Part shown: positions 26,013 to 34,822 of the stretch, in pieces
How positions within the stretch are numbered: position 1 is the first letter of the stretch
Layout: each line of letters opens with the position of its first letter
NCBI GenBank assembly: GCA_047602055.1
Contig: JASGIG010000001.1
Coordinates: forward strand, 2,914,001-2,978,000
Direction of reading: 5' to 3'
From: JAODBQ01 sp047602055
GTDB taxonomy: Bacteria; Actinomycetota; Acidimicrobiia; Acidimicrobiales; Ilumatobacteraceae
DNA length: 64,000 nucleotides
Program-made: the position numbers and the translations under genes
Notes under the pieces: model-generated
Databases searched by the model: none
Told to the model about the DNA's origin: nothing
The model's input: the letters and a program-made list of their open reading frames with translations, nothing else

Positions 26013-26756
26013 ATGGGATTCCTCGAGCTGCACGACGTCCACAAGCACTTCGGCGCCAACCACGTGCTGCGCGGCGTCAATCTCGACGTGTGCCAGCACG
26101 ACGTCATCTGCCTGATCGGCCCGTCAGGGTGCGGCAAGTCGACGTTGCTGCGCTGCGTCAACGCGCTGGAGGCGATCGACCAGGGCCGCATCGTCCTCGA
26201 CGGCTACCGCATCTCCGGTCGCGGCGTCGACGTCGACGCGCTGCGCACCCGCGTCGGCATCGTCTTCCAGAGCTACAACCTGTTCCCGCACATGACCGTG
26301 CTCGACAACGTCACGCTGGCGCCGCGCAAGGTGCTCGGTGTGTCGGCGAAGGCCGCGGACGAGCGGGCGATGTCGCTGCTCGGCCGGATCGGCATGGCCG
26401 ACAAGTCCCGCGAGTACCCCGACCGGCTGTCGGGTGGGCAGCAGCAGCGCGTCGCCATCGTCCGGGCGCTGGCGATGGATCCCGATCTGCTGCTGCTCGA
26501 CGAGATCACCTCGGCGCTCGACCCCGAACTGGTCGCCGAGGTGCTCGACATCGTCCGCGGGCTGGCCGAGGACGGGATGACGATCCTGATGGCCACCCAC
26601 GAGATGGGCTTCGCCAAGGAGGTGGCCACCTCGGTGTGCTTCATGTACCAGGGCGTCGTCCACGAGCAGGGACCGCCGGCGCAGATCTTCGGGGACCCGA
26701 CCGAGGAGCGCACCCGCCAGTTCCTGCAACGGATCATCGACGCCGGCCGCATGTAG
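26013..26756 (+). CDS. polar amino-acid ABC transporter ATP-binding protein
   Basis: 247 residues. Walker A GPSGCGKST, Q-loop FQSYNLFPHMTV, signature LSGGQQQR, Walker B LLLLDEITSALD and switch His in MATHEMGFA: a complete GlnQ-type ATPase. Starts one base after the permease stop, so the three-gene operon is co-translated. Energises uptake of the ligand bound by the lipoprotein at 24.1 kb. Confidence 0.95.
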   Translation: MGFLELHDVHKHFGANHVLRGVNLDVCQHDVICLIGPSGCGKSTLLRCVNALEAIDQGRIVLDGYRISGRGVDVDALRTRVGIVFQSYNLFPHMTVLDNVTLAPRKVLGVSAKAADERAMSLLGRIGMADKSREYPDRLSGGQQQRVAIVRALAMDPDLLLLDEITSALDPELVAEVLDIVRGLAEDGMTILMATHEMGFAKEVATSVCFMYQGVVHEQGPPAQIFGDPTEERTRQFLQRIIDAGRM

Positions 26757-26792
26757 CGCCGAGCGCAGCCGGTCGCATGGCCGCCGGAAGGG

Positions 26793-26824
26793 TTGACACT
26801 GAGACTAATCCGTCTTATCGTCTC
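26793..26824 (+). promoter_or_regulatory. promoter and inverted repeat of the TetR/diiron operon, probably leaderless
   Basis: TTGACA (26793-26798), 17-base spacer, TATCGT (26816-26821), then nine bases to ATG 26831, so the transcript would begin at or next to the start codon. GAGAC (26801-26805) and GTCTC (26820-26824) form an inverted repeat across the promoter core, a candidate TetR site. Confidence 0.6.
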
Positions 26825-26830
26825 AACCTC

Positions 26831-27407
26831 ATGGGGGTGAGGGCCGAGGACGCCGTGCTTGACGCAGCGGAGCGCTGCTGCGAGCGCTGGGGGATGGCCA
26901 AGGTGTCCATCGACGACATCGCCGCCGAGGCCGGCGTCTCCCGGGCGACGATCTACCGGATGTTCCCCGGCGGCAAGGACGTCCTGTTCGACGCGCTGCG
27001 GGTGCGCGAGACCGAGGCGTTCCTCATCGGCCTGCGCGATCACGTCGCAGATGCAACGACCCTCGACGAGCTGCTGGTCCGCACCGTCGTCCACGCCACC
27101 CGAGAGCTGCGCGCCGACGAGCACTTCGCGGTGATGCTGGCCTCCGAGCCGGGGCAGGTGACCGCCGAGCTGCACCGTCGAGGGCGTGCCGCGGATCATC
27201 CGCATCGCCACGCTGTTCCTGTGCCCGCTGGTCGAGGCCTACCTGCCGCGCCCCGAGGCCGCCCGCCTCGTCGAGCTGCTGTCCCGCCTCGTCATCAGCT
27301 ACTTCCTCGCCCCGAGCGTCCACGTCGACCTCGGCGACACCGACTCCGCCCGGCGCTTCCTGCACACCTACATCCTCCCGGCCTTCGAGGCCTCACTCAG
27401 GAGCTGA
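26831..27407 (+). CDS. TetR family transcriptional regulator (frame-shifted near 27172)
   Basis: HTH region AERCCERWGMAKVSIDDIAA, then EAGVSRATIYRMFPGGKDVL, is typical. The frame breaks at GAGCTGC (27167-27173): removal of one C gives ...TAEL-TVEGVPRIIRIATLFL CPLVEAYLPRPEAARLVELL, a normal TetR C-terminal domain ending at 27407 (~192 residues). Leaderless start at ATG 26831. It ends seven bases before the diiron protein and likely controls it. Confidence 0.75.
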
Positions 27408-27414
27408 AACCCCC

Positions 27415-28557
27415 ATGACTGCTGTGTTCAACGACAACGAGACCATCCTCGGTCGCGGCGAGATCAACGACATCGACGCGATCCTCGCCGTCCCCGTGCA
27501 CGACCCGAACGAGATCGAGCACGTCGTGAAGAACAACGCCGACACCATCTTCACGTGGGACTACTCGCTGTCCCGGCCGGCGCTGCGCAAGCTCTACGAG
27601 AAGGCCAAGACCGGCCAGTGGAACGGCACCACCGACTTGCCGTGGAACACCGACGTCGACGTCGAGAAGGTCGTCGCCGCCGACCAGGAGCTGCTCGGCA
27701 CCGGCCTCGACGCGACCGTCTACGTCGGTACGCCCGTCGAGAAGTGGGGCGACAAGGAGTGGCTTGACTTCGGCATCGAGGGCCGCAACTGGATGCTCAG
27801 CCAGTTCCTCCACGGCGAGCAGGGTGCGCTGATCTGCACCGCCAAGATCGTCGAGACGGTGCCGTGGTACGACGCCAAGCTGTACGCGTCCACCCAGGTG
27901 ATGGACGAGGCCCGCCACGTCGAGGTGTTCGCCCGCTACCTGCAGGAGAAGCTCGGCGGGCAGTACCAGGTCAACAGCCACCTGCGGATGCTGCTCGACG
28001 ACATCGTCAACGACAGCCGCTGGGACATGACCTACCTCGGCATGCAGGTGATGGTCGAGGGGCTGGCGCTGGCCGCCTTCGGCTTCCTTCATCAGGTCAC
28101 GGGCGAACCGCTGCTCAAGCAGCTGCTGCGCTACGTGATGAGCGACGAGGCTCGCCACGTTGCCTTCGGCGTGCTCTCGCTGAAGGAGGTCTACGACGGG
28201 ATGAGCGACGCCGAGATGAAGGATCGCCAGGAGTTCGCCTTCGAGGCCGCCATCCGGATGCGTGACCGGTTCATGCAGCAGGAGGTCTGGGAGCGCATGG
28301 GCATCAACATGCGCGACGTGATGCCGCTGCTGCTCGAGGACCCGACCCGTGGCATGTTCCAGCAGATGCTGTTCTCCAAGATCGTCCCGAACTGCAAGAA
28401 GCTCGGCCTGCTGGAGCGCAACGACAAGTGGCTGCGCCACCGCTTCGAGGAGATGGGCGTCATCCAGTTCGAGGACTGGGTCGACACCGGCGAGGAGTAC
28501 GGGGCGTTCGAGCTCGGCGCCGACGCGCCCGCCCCGGTGCCGGTCGCCGGCGACTGA
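27415..28557 (+). CDS. ferritin-like diiron protein
   Basis: 380 residues. A four-helix diiron site is visible: FLHGEQGALICTAKIVE (Glu), MDEARHVEVFARYL (ExxH), MVEGLALAAFGFLH (Glu) and MSDEARHVAFGVLS (ExxH). Family relatives are R2-like or AurF-like oxygenases of actinobacteria. Acidic C-terminal tail GAFELGADAPAPVPVAGD. Co-transcribed with TetR, which suggests an inducible role in oxidising or sensing a lipophilic compound. Substrate not predictable. Confidence 0.85.
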   Translation: MTAVFNDNETILGRGEINDIDAILAVPVHDPNEIEHVVKNNADTIFTWDYSLSRPALRKLYEKAKTGQWNGTTDLPWNTDVDVEKVVAADQELLGTGLDATVYVGTPVEKWGDKEWLDFGIEGRNWMLSQFLHGEQGALICTAKIVETVPWYDAKLYASTQVMDEARHVEVFARYLQEKLGGQYQVNSHLRMLLDDIVNDSRWDMTYLGMQVMVEGLALAAFGFLHQVTGEPLLKQLLRYVMSDEARHVAFGVLSLKEVYDGMSDAEMKDRQEFAFEAAIRMRDRFMQQEVWERMGINMRDVMPLLLEDPTRGMFQQMLFSKIVPNCKKLGLLERNDKWLRHRFEEMGVIQFEDWVDTGEEYGAFELGADAPAPVPVAGD

Positions 28558-28665
28558 GCGATCGCGACGGCGCGGGGAGCTGCTCGTTGGTGAAGGCGGG
28601 CATCGCTGCGGCACCTCTCCGGCATGGAGTGCTCGAGCGTCGACACCGGCCGAGCGACGACGTCG

Positions 28666-30414
28666 TCAGGAGCGCGTCAGCTCGGCCGGGTCGAACGCGA
28701 AGCTGACGTAGTCGTCCCGGGTGATCTCGGCGACGTCGTCGCCGTGCAGCACGAACCAGCGGGTTCGCTCCTCGACCCCGCCGTCGGCGCCGAGGATTGC
28801 CCACACCGTGCCGTCCTCCGAGACCCGTGCGCTGACGAAGGCGGTCCGGTTGTAGCCGTTCGGGCCGGCGCCGGCCGCAGCGCTGTGCCAGACCACCTCA
28901 CCGGCGGCGAGGTCGATCGCCTCGACCTCCACCGGCCCGTTGCCGAGGCCGGCCTGGCCACCCTGTCCGCCCTGCCCGAACGGATCGTCGGCATCGCGCA
29001 GCCACGTGCACTGCCGGGCGGCGACGACCAGGCTGCCGACGAAGCGCGGCTCGGCGACGATGTCGCCGGCCAGGGGGCACGACGAGGGGATCTGCGTCAG
29101 CGCGCCGGGCGCGTCGAGGTCGACCAGCAGCCAGCGGGTGGAATCGGGGTTGTACCCGTCGATCAGGGCGACGTACCGACCGTCGGGGCTGGCGCTGACG
29201 ATGCTCGGTTGGCCGGCGGTGAGGACGTAGCCGTCGTGGTCGAACCAGACGAGGTTCGGGTCGGGCAGGCGCGTCTGGAGCGCCTGGACCGTCGCCGTCG
29301 GGTCGGTGGCGTCGAGCGAGACGAGCTCCCAGTGCGTCCCGGCGTCGCCCCACGTGGTGCCGTCCGGGCAGATGTCGCGGGTGGCGACGATCAACCCCGT
29401 CGTCGTGGCCGTCAGCGACCTCGCCGCGTCCAGTTGCGGTGGCGCGGCGACCGCTGTGCCGTCGACGGTGTGAACGATGGGGGCGTTGTTGCAGCGCGGG
29501 AAGTCCGCCAGCGCGGCCAACGTCACCGTGGAGCCGTCGGGCAGGAGCGAGGCGCGTGGTGCCCGGAGCGTTGCCTCGTCGGCCTCGGCCGCCGTGCGGA
29601 TCCGACGACCGTTCGGCGCCAGCTCGTCGACGACGACGCCAGGCAACGGCGAGTCGGCCCGGACGCCGAAGGAGCGCACGTCGAGGGTGGCGACACCGCC
29701 CGTCGGGGGCGTCGTCGGTGGCGTCGCCGGCGCGGTGACGGTGACCGGCGCGCAACCGTCGACGCTGGTGCCCGGTGTCAGGCAGATCGTGTACTCGCCG
29801 GTGGGCAGCTCGGTGGGGACGACGAGCTCGACGGCGCCAGCCGACACCGTGCCCGCACATGCCAGGTAGGTGACCGGTGTGCCGTCGGACGGCGCCAGAT
29901 GCCAGCCGGTGCGATCGAGCTGACCGATCGCGTGCTGGTCGTCGCCCGAGCGGATCGTGACGACGTCGCCGCAGGATCGTTGGACGGTGGCGGTCGGGGT
30001 GATCGTCACGGTCGCCCCGCTGTCGACGGCTGCCGGCATCGCGGTCGCCGTGATCACCGGCGGCTGCGTGCTGGGGGTGACGGTCGTCGTCGATGTCGGC
30101 GCCGTCGTCGGCATCGCGGTGGACGACGACGCGGTCGAAGCCGGCACGGTCCCGGTGGAGTGGTGCTGCGTCGAGCGCCGGGCGAGCGTGACGGTGACGA
30201 GCGTCGCGCCGACCACCAGTGCGGCCGCGGCGCCGGCCAGCCAGAGGCGGCGGCGGGGACGGACACGGCTCACGACGGGCACGGTGTCGTCCCCGCCGAG
30301 CCGGGCGGTGAGGGCGGCGAACGCGGCGTCCACGTCGACCGTCGCGGCGTGCCGGTCGAGCGAGCTGCGGGCCAGGTCGTGGAGCCGGCCGTCGAGGCGG
30401 GCGTCGTCAGTCAT
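28666..30414 (-). CDS. membrane anti-sigma-like protein with large extracytoplasmic sensor region
   Basis: About 582 residues from ATG 30414. Residues 1-56 cytoplasmic (MTDDARLDGRLHDLARSSLD), one helix at ~57-77 (LWLAGAAAALVVGATLVTVTL read in two parts), then a Thr/Pro/Ser-rich stalk and a long secreted domain with paired Cys and WD/propeller-like strands (SASPDGRYVALIDGY, DGTVWAILGADGG). A Gly/Gln patch QGGQGGQAG occurs near the end. No ZAS HxxxCxxC motif, so anti-sigma function rests on the overlap with the ECF gene. It may sense envelope signals. Confidence 0.65.
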   Translation of the reverse strand: MTDDARLDGRLHDLARSSLDRHAATVDVDAAFAALTARLGGDDTVPVVSRVRPRRRLWLAGAAAALVVGATLVTVTLARRSTQHHSTGTVPASTASSSTAMPTTAPTSTTTVTPSTQPPVITATAMPAAVDSGATVTITPTATVQRSCGDVVTIRSGDDQHAIGQLDRTGWHLAPSDGTPVTYLACAGTVSAGAVELVVPTELPTGEYTICLTPGTSVDGCAPVTVTAPATPPTTPPTGGVATLDVRSFGVRADSPLPGVVVDELAPNGRRIRTAAEADEATLRAPRASLLPDGSTVTLAALADFPRCNNAPIVHTVDGTAVAAPPQLDAARSLTATTTGLIVATRDICPDGTTWGDAGTHWELVSLDATDPTATVQALQTRLPDPNLVWFDHDGYVLTAGQPSIVSASPDGRYVALIDGYNPDSTRWLLVDLDAPGALTQIPSSCPLAGDIVAEPRFVGSLVVAARQCTWLRDADDPFGQGGQGGQAGLGNGPVEVEAIDLAAGEVVWHSAAAGAGPNGYNRTAFVSARVSEDGTVWAILGADGGVEERTRWFVLHGDDVAEITRDDYVSFAFDPAELTRS

Positions 30415-30898
30415 GGTCTTGCTCCCATCGCTCGCGCAGGGCGTCACGCGCCTTGGACAGCGCCGACTTCACGGTGTTCGGCGACACGTCGAGGATCGTG
30501 GCGATCTCGGTCACCGAGCGGTCCTCGCCGTAGAACAGCGTGACGATCAGCCGCTGGCGTTGCGGCAGGCCGGCGACGAGCACGGCCCAGTCGTCGCCCA
30601 CGTCGGTCGTCCCGTGCTGCTCGGTGCCGGCCCGGTTGGCGAGCCGGACGACGGCGCGTCGCTCGGCGTCGCGGCTGCGATGGTGATCGATCAGCAGGTT
30701 GGCCAGCACGCGACGTAGCCACCCACCGGGGTCGTCGTAGGACTGGACGACGGACCAGTTGCGGTGCAGCCGGACGAACGCCTCCTGGGCCAGCTCCCCG
30801 GCGAGGTCACGATCGCCGGTGACCGACGCGGCAAGGGCGACCAAGCGGCCGAAGTGCTCGCGAAAGCACCCCTCGAACGTCACCCCGGCCACGATCAC
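30407..30898 (-). CDS. ECF RNA polymerase sigma factor
   Basis: 163 residues. Region 2: FREHFGRLVALAASVTGDRD, LAGELAQEAFVRLHRNW; region 4: LPQRQRLIVTLFYGEDRSVT and DVSPNTVKSALSKARDAL. Start set at GTG 30898 because an ECF-type promoter ends about seven bases upstream; longer in-frame starts would precede that promoter's transcription start. Its stop overlaps the start of the anti-sigma-like gene by 8 bases, the usual sigma/anti-sigma arrangement. Confidence 0.88.
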   Translation of the reverse strand: MIVAGVTFEGCFREHFGRLVALAASVTGDRDLAGELAQEAFVRLHRNWSVVQSYDDPGGWLRRVLANLLIDHHRSRDAERRAVVRLANRAGTEQHGTTDVGDDWAVLVAGLPQRQRLIVTLFYGEDRSVTEIATILDVSPNTVKSALSKARDALRERWEQDHD

Positions 30899-30905
30899 TT
30901 CCGAC

Positions 30906-30933
30906 GACACGGACCAGCACGTTGGAAGGTTCC
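30906..30933 (-). promoter_or_regulatory. ECF-type promoter of the sigma gene (autoregulation)
   Basis: Reverse strand: GGAACC (30933-30928), 16-base spacer, CGTGTC (30911-30906). GGAAC/CGT elements are the hallmark of group-IV sigma promoters. Transcription would start near 30900, next to GTG 30898, so the mRNA is probably leaderless. Confidence 0.6.
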
Positions 30934-31127
30934 TTCGACCCGCGATCTCGTCGCCGCCCGACGAGGCGCCCGTGATCATCGTCGCCCGCCAGCAGGATGG
31001 GACCACCGGTGCGCCGCCAGTGTGATGGGACCGGGTTGGGGGTGTCGGTGTCGTGTGCCCCGGCCACCGCGACGCCGTCGCTGAGCCCGGTTCGCGCACT
31101 CCCTGTGGAGTGCCTCGGACGCGTCCG

Positions 31128-31635
31128 TCAATGACCGACCGACGGGTGCGCGAAGACGAGCTCGCGGATGCCGTTCAGGCCGGGCAGGTCCAGCTCGATC
31201 TCGCCAAGCTCCAACCAACCTTCGCGGCGGTAACAGCTGGACGGCCGGACGCGAGGTGGTGACGACGTCGAGCACGGGGATGCGGTCGTGGGCCAACGAC
31301 CAACCGGCTGCGTGACGCAGCAGCGTGCGCCCGAGGCCGGTGCGTCGCGCCGCCGGGTCGACGAGCAGGCGAGCGACGACGCCGATGGGGCGCCCCCGTG
31401 ACACCGTCTCGACGAGACCCATCGCGCTCTCGGATGTCGAGTCGTTGACGGCGACATGCCCGACGAGGCGCCCGTGTTCGGTGGCGACGAACGCGGCGGC
31501 GGAGATCGGCTGCCGTAGGAACCGGTCGAAGTCGCCGTCGGGCAGGTACACCGGGTACCCGTCGTTCCGGTGAACCTCACGGGCGAGCTCGACCAGCGCG
31601 GGCCAGTCCCCAACGCTCCGCTCCCGAGCCTCCAC
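31128..31635 (-). CDS. GNAT family N-acetyltransferase (frame-shifted near 31232)
   Basis: GTG 31635: MEARERSVGDWPALVELARE. Acetyl-CoA loop: ARLLVDPAARRTGLGRTLLR (RxxGxG/A). The frame breaks at CAGCTGTTAC on the reverse strand; deleting one T gives SRPAVQLYRREGWLELGEIE, the canonical beta-6/alpha-4 end of a GNAT, ending at 31128 (~168 residues). Substrate unknown. The 31636-31722 gap to icd is short. Confidence 0.72.
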
Positions 31636-31693
31636 GGCCTGGTTCTAGCGTTCTGAGGACCGATCGCGCTCGATTCGGCGTCAAGGTCCGGAC

Positions 31694-31716
31694 GAAGAAA
31701 GACGGCGGGAGCCGAC
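31694..31716 (-). terminator. weak terminator-like hairpin after icd
   Basis: Reverse strand CGGC-TCCC-GCCG (31714-31703) followed by TCTTTCTTC. The stem is only four G:C pairs and the U-run is interrupted, so this is a low-confidence intrinsic terminator. Confidence 0.3.
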
Positions 31717-31722
31717 GGCGCC

Positions 31723-33954
31723 TCAGGACATGAGCGTCGCCAGGGCGTCGTTGAAGGTCTTCGAGGGGCGCATCACCGCGGTGGTCTTCTCGGCGTCGGG
31801 GCGGTAGTAGCCGCCGATGTCGGCGGGCTGGCCCTGGACGGCGAGCAGCTCGCCGGCGATCGTCGGCTCGTCGGCGGCGAGTCGCGAGGCGAGCGGGGCG
31901 AAGCGGGCGGCCAGGTCGTGGTCGTCGGTCTGGCGGGCGAGCTCCTGCGCCCAGTACATGGCGAGGTAGAAGTGGCTGCCGCGGTTGTCGATCTGCCCGA
32001 CGCGCCGCGCCGGCGACTTGTTCTCGTCGAGGAACGTGCCGGTCGCGCGGTCGAGCGTGTCGGCCAGCACCTTGGCCTGGCGGTTGCCGGTGGCCGTGGC
32101 GAACTGCTCGAAGCTGACGGCCAGGGCGAGGAACTCGCCGAGGCTGTCCCAGCGCAGGTAGTTCTCCTTGACGAGCTGCTGCACGTGCTTGGGGGCCGAG
32201 CCACCGGCGCCGGTCTCGAACAGGCCCCCGCCGTTGATCAGCGGCACGACCGACAGCATCTTGGCGCTGGTGCCCAGCTCGAGGATCGGGAACAGGTCGG
32301 TGAGGTAGTCGCGCAGCACGTTGCCGGTGACCGAGATCGTGTCCTGGCCGAGGCGGATGCGCTCCAGCGAGTACTTGGTGGCCTCGACCGGCGACATGAT
32401 CACGATCTCCAGCCCGCTCGTGTCGTGGTCGGGCAGGTAGGCGTTGATCTTGGCGATCAGGTTGGCGTCGTGGGCCCGGCCCTCGTCGAGCCAGAAGACG
32501 GCCGGCGCACCGGTTGCCCGGGCGCGGGTGACGGCGAGCTTCACCCAGTCACGGATCGGGACGTCCTTGGTCTGGCAGGCCCGCCAGATGTCGCCCTTGG
32601 CGACGTCGTGCGACATCAGCACCGTCCCTGACTGGTCGACGACGCGCACCGTGCCGTCCGACGGCACCTCGAACGTCTTGTCGTGGCTGCCGTACTCCTC
32701 GGCGGCCTGGGCCATCAGCCCGACGTTGGGCACCGAACCCATCGTCGACGGGTCGAACGCGCCGTTGGCCCGGCAGTCGTCGATGACCACCTGGTACACG
32801 CCGGCGTAGGAGCTGTCGGGGAGGACGGCGAGCGTGTCGCCCTCGTTGCCGTCGGGGCCCCACATGTGGCCCGACGTGCGGATCATCGCCGGCATCGACG
32901 CGTCGACGATGACGTCCGACGGCACGTGCAGGTTGGTGATCCCGCGGTCCGAGTCGACCATCGCCAGGCGCGGCCCGTCGGCCAGCCCGGCGGCGACGGC
33001 CGCGGCGATCGCCTCGCCCTCAGGCAGCTTGGCGGCCGCGGCGAGCAGGTTGCCGAGCCCGTCGTTGGGGTTGATGTCGGCGGCGGCGAGCACGTCGCCG
33101 AACTCGTCGAACAGGGCCGGGAAGAAGGCGCGCACGACGTGACCGAAGATGATCGGGTCCGACACCTTCATCATCGTCGCCTTGAGGTGCACGGAGAACA
33201 GCACGTCGTCCGCCTTGGCCCGGGCGATCTGGGCGTCGAGGAAGGTGCGCAGCGCGGCGACGTGCATCACCGTCGCGTCGACGACCTCGCCGGCCAGCAC
33301 CGGGAACGCCTTCTTGAGGACGGTCACGGTGCCGTCGGTGGCGACGTGCTCGATCTGCACCGTGCCGGACGACTCGACGACCACGGACTGCTCGTCGGAG
33401 CGGAAGTCGTCGGCGCTCATCGTGGCGACGTCGGTCTTCGAATCCCGGTTCCACGCGCCCATCGAGTGCGGGTGCTTCTTGGCGTAGTTCTTCACCGACA
33501 GGGGAGCTCGGCGGTCGCTGTTGCCCTCGCGCAGCACCGGGTTGACGGCCGAGCCCTTGACCTTGTCGTAGCGGGCGCGCACGTCACGGTCGGCGTCGGA
33601 CTGCGGGTCGTCCGGGTAGCCGGGGATGGCGAAGCCCTTGCCCTGCAGCTCGGCGATCGCCGCCTTGAGCTGCGGGATGGAGGCCGAGATGTTCGGCAGC
33701 TTGATGATGTTCGCCTCGGGCCGGGTGGCCAGCTCGCCGAGCTCGGCCAGCGCGTCGCCGATGCGCTGATCCTCGTTCAGGAACTCGGGGAACAGGGCGA
33801 GGATCCGCCCCGCCAGCGAGATGTCACGCGATTCAACCGGCACGCCGGCGACCTCGGCGTAGGCCCGGATGATCGGCAGGAACGAGTACGTCGCCAGGAG
33901 CGGCGCCTCGTCGGTCAGCGTGTAGATGATCGGTGCGGCAGCGGTGTTCGGCAC
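31723..33954 (-). CDS. icd: NADP-dependent isocitrate dehydrogenase, monomeric type
   Basis: 743 residues, the expected size of the monomeric class found in many Actinobacteria. Start IIYTLTDEAPLLATYSFLPI is diagnostic; so are LPNISASIPQLKAAIAELQG KGF, NPVLREGNSDRRAPLSVKNY and FWLDEGRAHDANLIAKIN. Oxidatively decarboxylates isocitrate to 2-oxoglutarate with NADP. Divergent from a trans-aconitate methyltransferase-like gene 50 bases away, also TCA-linked. Confidence 0.97.
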   Translation of the reverse strand: MPNTAAAPIIYTLTDEAPLLATYSFLPIIRAYAEVAGVPVESRDISLAGRILALFPEFLNEDQRIGDALAELGELATRPEANIIKLPNISASIPQLKAAIAELQGKGFAIPGYPDDPQSDADRDVRARYDKVKGSAVNPVLREGNSDRRAPLSVKNYAKKHPHSMGAWNRDSKTDVATMSADDFRSDEQSVVVESSGTVQIEHVATDGTVTVLKKAFPVLAGEVVDATVMHVAALRTFLDAQIARAKADDVLFSVHLKATMMKVSDPIIFGHVVRAFFPALFDEFGDVLAAADINPNDGLGNLLAAAAKLPEGEAIAAAVAAGLADGPRLAMVDSDRGITNLHVPSDVIVDASMPAMIRTSGHMWGPDGNEGDTLAVLPDSSYAGVYQVVIDDCRANGAFDPSTMGSVPNVGLMAQAAEEYGSHDKTFEVPSDGTVRVVDQSGTVLMSHDVAKGDIWRACQTKDVPIRDWVKLAVTRARATGAPAVFWLDEGRAHDANLIAKINAYLPDHDTSGLEIVIMSPVEATKYSLERIRLGQDTISVTGNVLRDYLTDLFPILELGTSAKMLSVVPLINGGGLFETGAGGSAPKHVQQLVKENYLRWDSLGEFLALAVSFEQFATATGNRQAKVLADTLDRATGTFLDENKSPARRVGQIDNRGSHFYLAMYWAQELARQTDDHDLAARFAPLASRLAADEPTIAGELLAVQGQPADIGGYYRPDAEKTTAVMRPSKTFNDALATLMS

Positions 33955-33985
33955 GGGGCGACGTTACCGCTCCAGGGCCGGGGAA

Positions 33986-34003
33986 TACAAGTAGCATACA
34001 AGT
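33986..34003 (+). promoter_or_regulatory. direct repeat TACAAGT and possible -10 before tam-like gene
   Basis: TACAAGT occurs at 33986-33992 and 33997-34003, 11 bases apart, one helical turn. Between them TAGCAT (33992-33997) could be a -10, six bases before GTG 34004, implying a leaderless mRNA. No clear -35. Either a tandem operator or coincidence. Confidence 0.35.
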
Positions 34004-34801
34004 GTGCCCAGTGACTGGAACCCAGCGCAGTACCGCCAGTTCGCCGCCGAGCGAGCCCAGCCGTTCTTCGACCTGCTCGACCTGATCCGGCCGGCGCGGA
34101 TCCGCCGCGCCGTCGACCTCGGATGCGGTCCGGGCGAGATGACCGCGGTCGCCGTCGAGCGCCTCGACGTCGAGCAGATGATCGGCATCGACAACTCGCC
34201 GGCCATGCTGCAAGCCACCCACGAGTGGGCGAGCGACCGGCTGCGCTTCGAGGCCGGCGACATCGCCAGCTGGACCGCGCCGGGCGACCACGACCTCGTG
34301 CTCGCCGCGGCGAGCCTGCAGTGGGTGCCCGACCATCCCACCGTGCTGGCCCACTGGGCTGCGGCGCTCGCCCCCGGCGGGCAGCTCGCCGTCCAGGTGC
34401 CGGCCAACGCCTGGATGCCGTCGCACCGGGTGATGGACGACCTCGCCAACCGCCCGGCCTGGCGCGACGAGTTCGGCCCGGACGGACCGCCGGTCGATCC
34501 GGTGGCGGTCAACGTGCTCGAGCCGGAGCAGTACGCCCAGATCCTGTTCGACCTCGGCTTCGCCGAGCAGCACGTCCGCCTCCAGGTCTACGCCCACGTC
34601 CTGCCGTCGACGCACCACGTGGTCGAGTGGGTGCGCGGCACGACGCTGACCCGCTTCGAGAAGCGTCTCGGCCCGGAGCTGTTCGCCCGCTTCCTCGCCG
34701 ACTACGAGCGCGAGCTGATCGACGCGCTCGGCGACAACGAGCCGCAGTTCTTCCCGTTCCGCCGCATCCTGTTCTGGGCGAGACGACCTCACGCGGCGTG
34801 A
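34004..34801 (+). CDS. tam: trans-aconitate 2-methyltransferase-like SAM-dependent methyltransferase
   Basis: 265 residues. DWNPAQYRQFAAERAQPFFD is the Tam N-terminal signature; the SAM motif is AVDLGCGPGEMTAVA; SLQWVPDHPTVLAHW follows the Tam pattern. Tam methylates trans-aconitate, an aconitase inhibitor. Divergence from icd supports the assignment. Start GTG 34004; GTG 34002 is out of frame. Confidence 0.88.
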   Translation: MPSDWNPAQYRQFAAERAQPFFDLLDLIRPARIRRAVDLGCGPGEMTAVAVERLDVEQMIGIDNSPAMLQATHEWASDRLRFEAGDIASWTAPGDHDLVLAAASLQWVPDHPTVLAHWAAALAPGGQLAVQVPANAWMPSHRVMDDLANRPAWRDEFGPDGPPVDPVAVNVLEPEQYAQILFDLGFAEQHVRLQVYAHVLPSTHHVVEWVRGTTLTRFEKRLGPELFARFLADYERELIDALGDNEPQFFPFRRILFWARRPHAA

Positions 34802-34822
34802 CACTCGTCTACCATCCGTCGG

